Source of the DNA: Flavobacterium cellulosilyticum
GTDB lineage: Bacteria > Bacteroidota > Bacteroidia > Flavobacteriales > Flavobacteriaceae
Assembly (NCBI RefSeq): GCF_004349355.1
Contig: NZ_SMFK01000011.1
Coordinates: forward strand, 58,231 to 122,230
Direction of reading: 5' to 3'
DNA length: 64,000 nt
Part shown: positions 35,023 to 43,317 of the stretch, piece by piece
How the letters are laid out: each line of letters starts with the position of its first letter
Position numbering within the stretch: the first letter of the stretch is position 1
Translations under genes and position numbers: made by a program
The notes under the pieces: generated by a model
The model's database searches: none
Told to the model about the DNA's origin: nothing
The model's input: the letters and a program-made list of their open reading frames with translations, nothing else

Positions 35023-35772
35023 ATGTTGGAAACAATAAAAAAACGTTTTGGGTTGCTAGGTCGCAATATTAATTACTCTTTCTCAAGAGGCTATTTTACC
35101 GAAAAATTTAAAAACGAAAATATTGAAAATTGCACTTATGAAAATTTTGATATTCCTGAAATAAACGAGTTTTCCAAAATCATTGCAAACAATTCGGATA
35201 TTTACGGGATAAATGTGACCATTCCGTACAAAGAACAAGTCATTCCTTATTTAGATAAATTGTCAAAAAAAGCAACTAAAATTGGTGCTGTAAACACGAT
35301 AAAGTTTACCAAAAAAGGAAAACTGAAAGGCTACAATACCGATTATTATGGCTTTATGGAATCTTTAAAACCATTACTCGAAACCCATCACAAAAAAGCT
35401 TTGATTCTAGGAACTGGAGGCGCTTCAAAAGGTGTAGCTTTTGCTTTAGCAGAATTAGATATTGATTATACTTTCGTTTCAAGAGAAGCAAAACAAAACA
35501 TTCTATCCTACGAACAAATAAATGCTGAAACGTTTCAAAACTACCAACTCGTGATTAATTGCTCGCCAGTAGGAACAAGTCCAAACACAGAAGCCTTTCC
35601 TTTAATTCCTTATGAATATTTTACCCTGAAATACATTGCCTACGATTTGATTTACAATCCTGAGGAAACCCAATTTCTAAAAAAGGCAAAAGCAAAAGGA
35701 GCAAAAACTAAAAACGGACAAGATATGTTGGTGTATCAAGCAGAAAAGTCTTGGGAAATTTGGAACAAATAA
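35023..35772 (+). CDS. aroE: shikimate dehydrogenase
   Basis: AroE reduces 3-dehydroshikimate with NADPH in the route to aromatic amino acids. The 249 residues match the family. LLGRNINYSFSRGYF carries the shikimate-binding serines (Ser19, Ser21), NVTIPYK the catalytic Lys70, YNTDYYGF the catalytic Asp107, and ILGTGGASKGVAFAL the NADP-binding loop. NGQDMLVYQAEKSWEIW at the C-terminus is also typical. It appears as a single gene, with a repeat-filled spacer upstream and an esterase gene downstream. Confidence 0.94.
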   Translation: MLETIKKRFGLLGRNINYSFSRGYFTEKFKNENIENCTYENFDIPEINEFSKIIANNSDIYGINVTIPYKEQVIPYLDKLSKKATKIGAVNTIKFTKKGKLKGYNTDYYGFMESLKPLLETHHKKALILGTGGASKGVAFALAELDIDYTFVSREAKQNILSYEQINAETFQNYQLVINCSPVGTSPNTEAFPLIPYEYFTLKYIAYDLIYNPEETQFLKKAKAKGAKTKNGQDMLVYQAEKSWEIWNK

Positions 35773-35945
35773 TTCACTACTACCAAATTTACAACGTTAG
35801 TTTACCAACTTCTTCAAAACACCGAAGAGCATAAAAATAGTGGATGTAGTAGAAAAACGACTAACAAATTTGGCTACAAAATCCTGAATAATCTTTATTC
35901 ACAGTTTGCAGTGAGTCAACTAGTGAGTTTTTTAATTATAAAAAT

Positions 35946-37406
35946 ATGTGTTCCAAAAAATTGACTTTCTTATTCTCAAGTGTTTTACTTCTATTTACGT
36001 TCAATCTTTTTAGTCAAGTTACGCTTCCGAAAATTCTGGGACATAATATGGTTTTACAACAACAGAAAGAAGTCCCTGTATGGGGAACTGCTGGTTCAGG
36101 CGAAAAAATAGTGGTAACTTTTGCTGGACAAAACAAAACAACTATTGCTGACAATTCAGGAAATTGGTCAGTGAAACTCAACCCCATGATAGCATCATTT
36201 ACGCCTCGTGAAATGACTATTAAAGGGGCAAATACAATCGTACTTAAAAACATTTTGGTTGGTGAAGTCTGGCTTTGTTCAGGCCAATCGAATATGGAAT
36301 ATGCTATGCGTAAATATAGTAAATTCGAGACTGCTATCAAGGGGTACAAACCGCCCGAAGATGATTTAAATACGGCAAACAATCCTAATATCCGCATTTT
36401 TCTGGATCGTCGAAAATATATGGATCCAAGTCCTGAGCATATCGGTTGGGACACGGCAATAGGACGGCCATTGGTTGATTTCTCTGCAGTTGGTTATTAT
36501 TTTGCAAAAAACTTATATGCCAAATTACATGTCCCTATCGGAATGATTTCAGCAGCAGTGCCCGGTAGTCGAATTGAACCCTGGATGCAAGCTTCTAAAA
36601 TGGAGATAGCACCTAAAATGCAAAACGGGAAAATTTTAGACAAATTAAGTGCTGATGATCGTGACTCTGGCAAATTTTATGACACCATGATACAACCACT
36701 AATTCCATTTACATTGAAAGGAATTCTATGGTATCAGGGAGAATCAAATTGTTTCCTGAATGAAAATATCCGTTATGCCTATAAATTTAAAACACTCATT
36801 GAAAGTTGGCGTAACGATTGGAAAAATAAAAAATTACCCTTTTATTTTGTTCAGATAGCTCCTTATAATTATTCCGCAGCCAAAGATGTACGTCACCATA
36901 CTACCGAAAATCTTCCAGAATTCTGGGAAGCCCAAGCACTAGCTTTGCATTTAAAAAACACAAACATGATTGTAATTACCGATTTAGTCGATAGCATCGT
37001 TGATTTGCATCCTGGCTACAAATGGGAGGTTGGTCGCCGTTTAAGTCTTGTTGCCGAAAATAAAGCATACGGACAAAAAAATGTTATTTGTTCTGGACCA
37101 GTATATCAAAAAATAAAAATACTACACAATGCCATTGAAGTCACTTTTTCAAATGTAGGAAGTGGTTTGGCAAGCCGTGATGGACAAACGCTCAGCTGGT
37201 TTAGCATAGCTGGAGCGGATGGAAAATTCGTAGCAGCAAAAGCGGAAATAGTTGATAATAAAGTAATTGTTACTGCTCCTGATGTTCAACATCCACTTTC
37301 CGTTCGTTTTGGCTGGAACGAAGCGGCTCAATCTAATTTTATTAACAAAGAAGGACTTCCTGCCACTCCTTTCAGAAGTGATAATCCGTGGGATAAACTC
37401 TTTTAA
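35946..37406 (+). CDS. sialate O-acetylesterase-like SGNH hydrolase
   Basis: A 486-residue exported esterase, likely removing O-acetyl groups from sialic acid or other surface sugars. A signal peptide (about residues 1-24) is followed by a beta domain and the SGNH core: GEVWLCSGQSNMEY with nucleophile Ser115, ILWYQGESN for the oxyanion Asn, and VDLHPGYKWEVGRRL for the Asp-His pair. A C-terminal beta domain follows. Neighbours do not include sialidase or other glycan genes. Substrate specificity within the SiaE group is uncertain. Confidence 0.87.
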   Translation: MCSKKLTFLFSSVLLLFTFNLFSQVTLPKILGHNMVLQQQKEVPVWGTAGSGEKIVVTFAGQNKTTIADNSGNWSVKLNPMIASFTPREMTIKGANTIVLKNILVGEVWLCSGQSNMEYAMRKYSKFETAIKGYKPPEDDLNTANNPNIRIFLDRRKYMDPSPEHIGWDTAIGRPLVDFSAVGYYFAKNLYAKLHVPIGMISAAVPGSRIEPWMQASKMEIAPKMQNGKILDKLSADDRDSGKFYDTMIQPLIPFTLKGILWYQGESNCFLNENIRYAYKFKTLIESWRNDWKNKKLPFYFVQIAPYNYSAAKDVRHHTTENLPEFWEAQALALHLKNTNMIVITDLVDSIVDLHPGYKWEVGRRLSLVAENKAYGQKNVICSGPVYQKIKILHNAIEVTFSNVGSGLASRDGQTLSWFSIAGADGKFVAAKAEIVDNKVIVTAPDVQHPLSVRFGWNEAAQSNFINKEGLPATPFRSDNPWDKLF

Positions 37407-37601
37407 TGAAACCATTTCGTCCAAAAAAACCATAGGTTTTTTTTACAACTGTTAGCTCTAATACATTCGATTAAGTATTTCATTTTCGATTCAAAATTAT
37501 GAACCGAATTATTAAATAGATGTTTTACTCAAAAAAAAGACTTTATTATCTTTATGCAGATTTATTTTACTAAATTAGATTTATTAATCAAATCAAAAAT
37601 A

Positions 37602-37826
37602 ATGAACTCATCAAAAATAATTGCATCAATATTAATTTTAGCAAGCTTAGGAATGGGATATCTTGGCTTTAATAAAATATCCGAAAACACAAATCAAGTA
37701 AATTTATTAGGTATTGAAATCGAAGCATCAAATAAATCTGGACAGCAGGAAGGGTATCTATTTGTTGGTATAGCAGTTTTACTTTTTTTAGGCGGCATCT
37801 ACACTTTAAATAAATCACAAAAGTAA
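37602..37826 (+). CDS. small two-helix membrane protein (DUF3185-like)
   Basis: A 74-residue protein with two hydrophobic segments (about residues 5-20 and 50-67) joined by a polar loop. The plan (ILILASLGMGYLGFNKISE, loop, LFVGIAVLLFLGGIYTL) resembles DUF3185, whose role is unknown. ATG 37602 is chosen over the upstream TTG at 37554 because the region before it has a TATCTTTA box near 37546. It stands alone between the esterase gene and a gap. Confidence 0.6.
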   Translation: MNSSKIIASILILASLGMGYLGFNKISENTNQVNLLGIEIEASNKSGQQEGYLFVGIAVLLFLGGIYTLNKSQK

Positions 37827-38225
37827 ACTTGCTTTTTTAGCACATTAATTCAAAATAACTTGCGTGTCAATTAAGTTGATAAAAAAATAAAGAAAGTTCT
37901 TTAAAAGTCAGAAAAAAAAGAAAAAAAAAAAAACATCACGAAGTGGTGCGGTTAGAATAGGGCAATGAACGAACAGTGGAGCATGATGCGTTTTCTATTG
38001 ATACCGAGGCAGGATTGGCATGACGTTATACTATGTCACTAAAAAGAACACCTACCAAAAAAGATTCCTTGAACAAAACATAAATTGGGAATATGTCTTT
38101 TGTGGCTAACAATCTTATAGACCAAATGATAAATGACATTAATGAATCAACTGATTTTTTTGATATATATTTAGCAAGGAAATTAAATTTTCCCTTATCT
38201 ATTTCTTGTAACTATATACCGGAAT
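37827..38225. other. gap without a supported gene
   Basis: It holds a purine-only tract around 37905-37933 (mostly A with a few G), then a patch visibly richer in G+C (about 37936-38030) with CACGAAGTG. A 54-codon open frame from ATG 38093 to 38257 on the plus strand overlaps the next gene's 3' end and has no recognisable feature. Nothing else is seen. Confidence 0.4.
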
Positions 38226-38573
38226 CTAATCTAGAAATACAAAATCATTTATTGTAAAATCCAAGACATCTGATTGCACAGAAGTACGAATGATTTCGTC
38301 TATGCCTTTTTGAAGCAACAATGGTGTGGTATATCTTCTACTGCTAGCAATGACATTGTCTTCTAGCATCATTTTAAAAAAATATTTTCCGTTAGCTGCT
38401 CTGGATTTCACGTAAATGTACTTTTCGATGTTTGCTTTAATTTCTTCGATACACTCTTCACATTCCATCTTGAGCTCATAAGAGGGACTAGTAAAAATAG
38501 TTTTTCCTTTTCTGGAAGTAAATACAAATTTGTACCGATCATCAAATCTTTTACTGATAACGAAAGCTCCCAT
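38226..38573 (-). CDS. DUF1508 (YegP-like) protein
   Basis: A 115-residue small cytoplasmic protein with two DUF1508 repeats, a fold of antiparallel strands and a helix. In the first, DDRYKFVFTSRKGKTIFTSPSY leads to the helix ECIEEIKANIEKY; in the second, ANGKYFFKMMLEDNVIASSRRYTT leads to GIDEIIRTSV. Members are widespread but poorly understood. It lies upstream of an A+T gap on its own, 102 bases from a second minus-strand gene. Confidence 0.8.
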   Translation of the reverse strand: MGAFVISKRFDDRYKFVFTSRKGKTIFTSPSYELKMECEECIEEIKANIEKYIYVKSRAANGKYFFKMMLEDNVIASSRRYTTPLLLQKGIDEIIRTSVQSDVLDFTINDFVFLD

Positions 38574-38675
38574 AGTTTAGTTGTGATTATTGATTGAATA
38601 GCCATAATATGGCATACGGATTTTACGTATAAAACAGATTGATACCGCTTTTTAGTTTATTGCAATGAAGAAAAC

Positions 38676-39032
38676 TTATTCGTTAAATTCGTCGTAACGT
38701 ACCGGTTTTTGAGGATCGTAAAGAGGACATTTAAATTCTTCTAAAGTGTCTGCAAGTAAATCCATTGTTTTACCTTCGGTACCATAACAATCGATTTGGA
38801 TACTTTGTGGTGTGGTATTGATATGAAAAGCTCCTTTGCCATTAGGGTTTTTCCAACTATTTTCATCTACTTTTTCCCAGCTATCAAATACTTTATTAAT
38901 CCGATTGATAATCACTTGAACTGGTAGTGTTTCAAGACCTTCGACTTCTTGCTGTTCGACCAAAGCCTCATAAACCAAATGATGGTTAAGATAAATTCCG
39001 TCTTGATATTGCCAAAAAAGTAGTTCGTACAT
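38676..39032 (-). CDS. conserved hypothetical protein
   Basis: A 118-residue cytoplasmic protein without a family I can name. It has an aromatic N-terminus (MYELLFWQYQDGIYLNHH), a central amphipathic helix (VQVIINRINKVFDSWEKV) and an acidic C-terminus. The codon use is like its neighbours. It is on the same strand as purM, separated from it by a 114-base repeat-rich spacer. A role linked to purM is only a guess from position. Confidence 0.7.
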   Translation of the reverse strand: MYELLFWQYQDGIYLNHHLVYEALVEQQEVEGLETLPVQVIINRINKVFDSWEKVDENSWKNPNGKGAFHINTTPQSIQIDCYGTEGKTMDLLADTLEEFKCPLYDPQKPVRYDEFNE

Positions 39033-39039
39033 TAGAAAA

Positions 39040-39146
39040 AAGTTTAAGGGTTTAAAAAAAGGTTAATTGGTTAAGGGTTTAAAAGCTTAAAAAAAGACTT
39101 AATGAATCATCGATTAACCAATTACCTTTTAATCAATTAACCCTTT
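39040..39146. repeat. GGTTAATTGGTTAAGGG inverted spacer repeat
   Basis: AAGGTTAATTGGTTAAGGG on the left is answered by CGATTAACCAATTACC and TCAATTAACCCTTTTT on the right, forming an imperfect inverted repeat that fills the whole spacer between purM and the hypothetical gene. It may act as a terminator for purM. Confidence 0.6.
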
Positions 39147-40325
39147 TTAATATTCGAAAGTTCCGTATTCGCTAGTAATCGTCAGTTTTTTAGTATCGGA
39201 TGCTTCTACTCTTCCTACGATTTGAGCATTAACATTAAAGGATTTTGAAATCGCTATAATATCCTGAGCAACCGCTTCTGGAACGTAAATTTCCATACGG
39301 TGGCCACAGTTGAATACTTGGTACATTTCTTTCCAATCGGTTTTTGATTGCTCTTGAATTAACTTGAACAAGGGTGGAACTGGAAATAAATTATCTTTTA
39401 TAATGTGTAGATTTTGAATAAAATGTAATATTTTAGTTTGCGCGCCACCGCTGCAATGTACCATTCCGTGAATTTCATTAGACGAATAGTTGTCTAATAT
39501 TTTCTTGATGATTGGCGCATAAGTTCGCGTTGGCGAAAGCACTAATTGTCCCGCATCGATTGGGGAATTCTCAACCGCATCAGTTAATTTTACTTGACCC
39601 GAATAAATCAATTCTTCGGGAACGGCAGCATCATAACTTTCTGGGTATTTGGTTGCCAAATATTTCCCGAAAACATCATGCCGAGCAGATGTTAATCCGT
39701 TGCTTCCCATTCCGCCATTATAACTTTTTTCGTAAGTCGCTTGACCGAAAGATTCCAATCCTACGATTACATCGCCCTCTTTAATATTGGCATTATCAAT
39801 GACTTTAGAACGTTTCATTCTAGCCGTAACGGTAGAATCTACGATGATGGTTCGAACGATATCGCCCACATCGGCCGTTTCGCCACCTGTAGAATGTATG
39901 GTTACACCAAAAGAATCTAGCTCTTTAATCAATTCTTCAGTTCCGTTGATGATAGCCGAAATCACCTCAGCAGTAATTAGGTTTTTATTTCTTCCAATAG
40001 TCGAAGAAAGTAAGATATTGTCGGTTGCACCTACACACAATAAATCGTCGATATTCATTATCAAAGCATCTTGTGCAATTCCTTTCCATACTGAAATATC
40101 GCCCGTTTCTTTCCAATACATATACGCCAAAGACGATTTGGTTCCAGCTCCATCGGCATGCATAATAAGGCAATATTCTTCATCATTAGTTAAATAATCT
40201 GGGACTATTTTGCAAAAAGCTTGTGGAAATAATCCTTTGTCGATATTTTTTATGGCGTTGTGTACATCTTCTTTAGATGCCGAAACTCCTCTTTGTGCAT
40301 AACGTTTGCTAGAATCTGAACTCAT
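39147..40325 (-). CDS. purM: phosphoribosylformylglycinamidine cyclo-ligase (PurM, AIR synthase)
   Basis: PurM closes the imidazole ring of AIR from FGAM and ATP in purine synthesis. This 392-residue form has the Bacteroidota layout. YAQRGVSASKEDVHNAI is a PurM-type start (compare YxxAGVD), MHADGAGTKSSLAY and DDLLCVGA are the ATP and phosphate loops, STGGETADVGDIV is the conserved Gly-Glu-Thr-Ala, and GMVHCSGGAQTKI plus VFNCGHRMEIYV complete the fold. A TATCTTTG box on the minus strand lies 26 bases before the ATG. No other pur gene is adjacent, though purU lies 21 kb away. Confidence 0.88.
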   Translation of the reverse strand: MSSDSSKRYAQRGVSASKEDVHNAIKNIDKGLFPQAFCKIVPDYLTNDEEYCLIMHADGAGTKSSLAYMYWKETGDISVWKGIAQDALIMNIDDLLCVGATDNILLSSTIGRNKNLITAEVISAIINGTEELIKELDSFGVTIHSTGGETADVGDIVRTIIVDSTVTARMKRSKVIDNANIKEGDVIVGLESFGQATYEKSYNGGMGSNGLTSARHDVFGKYLATKYPESYDAAVPEELIYSGQVKLTDAVENSPIDAGQLVLSPTRTYAPIIKKILDNYSSNEIHGMVHCSGGAQTKILHFIQNLHIIKDNLFPVPPLFKLIQEQSKTDWKEMYQVFNCGHRMEIYVPEAVAQDIIAISKSFNVNAQIVGRVEASDTKKLTITSEYGTFEY

Positions 40326-40350
40326 TTAGTTTAGTTGTGTAGTTGTGGCG

Positions 40351-40358
40351 CAAAGATA
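40351..40358 (-). promoter_or_regulatory. -7 box for purM
   Basis: CAAAGATA on the plus strand is TATCTTTG on the minus strand, matching TAnnTTTG. Confidence 0.55.
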
Positions 40359-40577
40359 AATATTTTTTTGGGTGAATCCTATTGGGTTTTTTATGGTTTT
40401 AAGAAATGGTCTTTTTTTTGAAATAGCTATTATATTTTAACTATATTTGATATAATTAACTAACACCTAACCACTTACGACTTCGCAATCTTTATACAAA
40501 GTGGAACCCAGCTACCACTTAAAAAAACGGGGCACAACCGAAAAGCCATAAGAGTAGGAAATTAAAAACTTTTATTG

Positions 40578-40850
40578 ATGCCTAAATATGTAATTGAAAG
40601 AGAAATTCCTGGTGCAGGTAAATTGACTGCAGACCAATTGAAAGCTATTTCACAAACTTCTTGTGGAGTTTTAAGCAATATGGGGCCGCAAATTCAATGG
40701 GTTCAAAGTTATGTAACTACAGATAAAATTTATTGTATTTACAACGCTCCCAATGAAGAAATGGTTCGTGAACATGCCAAACAAGGTGGGTTTCCAGCCA
40801 ACTCAGTAAGTGAAGTTTCATCCATTATCGATCCAATTACTGCAGAGTAA
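40578..40850 (+). CDS. DUF4242 small protein
   Basis: A 90-residue cytoplasmic protein of the DUF4242 (nickel-binding ferredoxin-like) type. PKYVIEREIPGAGKLTADQLKAIS opens the fold, followed by IQWVQSYVTTDKIYCIYNAPNEEMVREHA and GFPANSVSEVSSIIDP, which is the family's typical ending. Some members bind nickel through His residues, but that is not shown here. ATG 40578 is chosen over the TTG one codon earlier. A secreted protein gene follows after 43 bases. Confidence 0.82.
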   Translation: MPKYVIEREIPGAGKLTADQLKAISQTSCGVLSNMGPQIQWVQSYVTTDKIYCIYNAPNEEMVREHAKQGGFPANSVSEVSSIIDPITAE

Positions 40851-40893
40851 ATGAGCATGCAAAATTTCAGAATATTAATTAAAAAAAATAATT

Positions 40894-41316
40894 ATGAAAA
40901 ACTACAAATTGATCCTGTTTTCAATTCTTTTGGCATTTACAGCAACTTCAAGTTCAACCTTAAATGAATTTACAAAATCAACCCGTGTAATTACGATTAA
41001 ATTAGACGAAGCTGGTACAGGTTTAATCTTGCATGACGGATTAAGCAATGGTCCTAATATCAGAACTATTGTTTCTGCAGGCGATGTTATAATATGGAAA
41101 CTTATTCCAAATCAAGGAATAGATTCCCTAGTTGGAATTCAAGTAAAAGAGGATAACGTTTCTATTTTCACTGCTGATATAGTAAGACGTCGTGACGGCT
41201 CATTAATAGGAACAATTGGTGATTTTCTTCCGGGTACGGCCGAATCTTACGGAATAAATTATTCTATAAATGGAGTTTCTTATTATCACGATCCTGTGAT
41301 ACAAATCCATGATTAA
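40894..41316 (+). CDS. secreted hypothetical protein
   Basis: A 140-residue exported protein: a signal peptide (about residues 1-22, KLILFSILLAFTATSSS) and then a mostly beta-strand domain with no motif I recognise (VITIKLDEAGTG, VSAGDVIIWKLIPN, GTIGDFLPGTAESYGINYSING). The VSAGDVIIWKL segment recalls cupredoxin-like beta barrels, but no copper ligands are evident. It is 27 bases before the adenylate cyclase gene and may be cotranscribed with it. Confidence 0.65.
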   Translation: MKNYKLILFSILLAFTATSSSTLNEFTKSTRVITIKLDEAGTGLILHDGLSNGPNIRTIVSAGDVIIWKLIPNQGIDSLVGIQVKEDNVSIFTADIVRRRDGSLIGTIGDFLPGTAESYGINYSINGVSYYHDPVIQIHD

Positions 41317-41343
41317 ATCAACAATATTAAACCGCCTTCTATT

Positions 41344-43191
41344 TTGTTTGGAAAACTGCCATTACTTAAAACACTCTGTTTTAAAAAAGCTTATATCCTA
41401 TTAGGCTTTTTTATTTTTTGTTATAATGGCATTTATTGTCAAAATCAAAAGCTTGCCGACAGTATTGAAATTATTTATCTAAAGGAAAGCTATAATCAAA
41501 AGGATAAGTTAAAGATTTTAAAACAATTATCAGTAAATGAAACTGATACTGATAAAAAGCTAACGTATAGTTTAGAATTAATTCAGACAGCAAAAACATT
41601 AGATTCTGTTGATTATTTATTTTCTGGATACCTTGAAAAAGGAAATGCTTTACGACTTAAAAGTGATCTAAACCAAGCGTTAGAAAGTTATTTTCAAGGG
41701 GCAAGAATTGCTGTCAAAAAAAAACAAAAAAGAGATTTAGGTCTTATCTACATATCAATCGCAACTGTCTATTCTATTATTGGCAACCATAAAAATTCAG
41801 TTCAGTATTTTAAAGGAGCCACTAAAATCCTTAGGCAAGAGAAAGACTCAATAAATATTGCTTCCGCACTTTTAAATGCAGGAGATGAGTGTATCAATAT
41901 GGATGACTTGAAATCAGCTCTCGAATTCACAAAAGAATCAGAAGCTATATTCAATGCAATTAAATATCCACTTGGTCAAGCCTATAGCTTAGGAAATCTA
42001 GGGATGATTTATGCTAAAATGGGAATAGATTCACAAGCAGAGAAAAACATAAACAAAGCGATTTTATTACTGCAAAAATTAGGGGAATTTTATCCCATTT
42101 GTGTTTATCTCACCTACATGTCTGATATTTATTTAAATAAAAACGATAAGATTGAAGCATTAAATTATGCCTCCAGAAGTCTTGTTTTGGCTAAAAAATA
42201 TAAGTTAAAGAAAGAGGTTTGTGACGCCAATCTAAAGATTTCAGAATTATATGAAGCGCTAGGCAATCCTAGTAAATCATTAAGTTATTTTAAGGAACAT
42301 ATCACGTATCGTGATAGTGTAAGTAATATTGATTATGTTCAAAAAATGGCTGATTTACGTACTGATTTCGAAGTTTCGCAGAAACAAGTGGAAGTAGATT
42401 TGCTCAATCAGACTAAAAAGACCCAGCGGATTATTTCGATTGCATCAATAATGGCATTGTTTCTTGTTTTCCTACTCGCTTTAGGATTGTATCGACGCTA
42501 TAAATTCATTAAGAAAACTAACATTATTATAGAAGAAGAAAAAAATAAATCGAATAACTTATTACTCAATATTCTTCCAGAAGAAACAGCCCTTGAATTA
42601 AAACAAAGTGGTAAGGTTCAGGCTAAAAAGTTTGAATCTGTAACCGTATTATTTACAGATTTTGTAGGGTTTACACATTATGCAGAGAACTTATCCCCAG
42701 AAAAATTAGTAGAAAGTGTAGATTACTATTTTTCAAAATTCGACGAAATAATAGAAAACCATGAATTAGAAAAAATTAAAACAGTTGGCGATGCTTATAT
42801 GTGTGCTGGAGGATTACCTTTCCCTACCAAAGATCATGCTTATAAAATGATTCTAGCTGCAATTGATATTGCTGAATTTGTGAAAGATTCTAAAAAAAAC
42901 AACCCCGAGAATCAAATCCGTTTTGATATCCGAATTGGAATTAACACAGGCCCTGTAGTAGCAGGTGTGGTTGGAATTAAGAAATTTTCTTATGACATTT
43001 GGGGAGATACTGTAAACATAGCGTCACGTATGGAAACTAATTCAGATTCTGGCAAAATTAACATTTCTGAAAACACCTATCAATTGATTAAAGATCTATT
43101 TAATTGTGACTATAGAGGCGAGATTGATGCAAAAAATAAAGGGCGAATGAAAATGTATTTCGTCAACGGTTTTAAGATTAAATCTATTTAA
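41344..43191 (+). CDS. class III adenylate cyclase with exported TPR sensor domain
   Basis: A 615-residue membrane protein predicted to make cAMP. A signal-like N-terminus (about 14-33) exports a region of TPR helices (about 35-340), followed by a membrane helix (about 363-383), a short coiled segment and a class III cyclase domain (about 430-600). Both metal aspartates (Asp439, Asp483), the adenine-selecting Lys479 and Asp551, and Asn558/Arg562 are present, so it should be active and use ATP. Start at TTG 41344 is the only one giving a signal sequence. The sensed signal is unknown. Confidence 0.85.
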   Translation: MFGKLPLLKTLCFKKAYILLGFFIFCYNGIYCQNQKLADSIEIIYLKESYNQKDKLKILKQLSVNETDTDKKLTYSLELIQTAKTLDSVDYLFSGYLEKGNALRLKSDLNQALESYFQGARIAVKKKQKRDLGLIYISIATVYSIIGNHKNSVQYFKGATKILRQEKDSINIASALLNAGDECINMDDLKSALEFTKESEAIFNAIKYPLGQAYSLGNLGMIYAKMGIDSQAEKNINKAILLLQKLGEFYPICVYLTYMSDIYLNKNDKIEALNYASRSLVLAKKYKLKKEVCDANLKISELYEALGNPSKSLSYFKEHITYRDSVSNIDYVQKMADLRTDFEVSQKQVEVDLLNQTKKTQRIISIASIMALFLVFLLALGLYRRYKFIKKTNIIIEEEKNKSNNLLLNILPEETALELKQSGKVQAKKFESVTVLFTDFVGFTHYAENLSPEKLVESVDYYFSKFDEIIENHELEKIKTVGDAYMCAGGLPFPTKDHAYKMILAAIDIAEFVKDSKKNNPENQIRFDIRIGINTGPVVAGVVGIKKFSYDIWGDTVNIASRMETNSDSGKINISENTYQLIKDLFNCDYRGEIDAKNKGRMKMYFVNGFKIKSI

Positions 43192-43261
43192 AGTAATTTT
43201 TTGATACTAACATTACGTTAAAAACCATTTAAGTATATTAAAAATTATCCTTCAAATTTTT

Positions 43262-43299
43262 CAAAAAAATATGCCTATCCAAAATTGGATAGGCATATT
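43262..43299 (-). terminator. intrinsic terminator of glnN
   Basis: AATATGCCTATCCAA and TTGGATAGGCATATT are perfect 15-base arms around AA. On the minus strand the stem is followed by a run of seven T, so it ends the glnN transcript. The plus strand lacks a T run, so it is less clearly a terminator for the cyclase gene. Confidence 0.85.
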
Positions 43300-43317
43300 A
43301 TAAATTGAAAGTTATTC

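Noticed and set aside
38093..38257. A 54-codon plus-strand frame
   Set aside because: No recognisable motif, no promoter box, and it overlaps the 3' end of the DUF1508 gene on the other strand; kept only as a remark on the gap.
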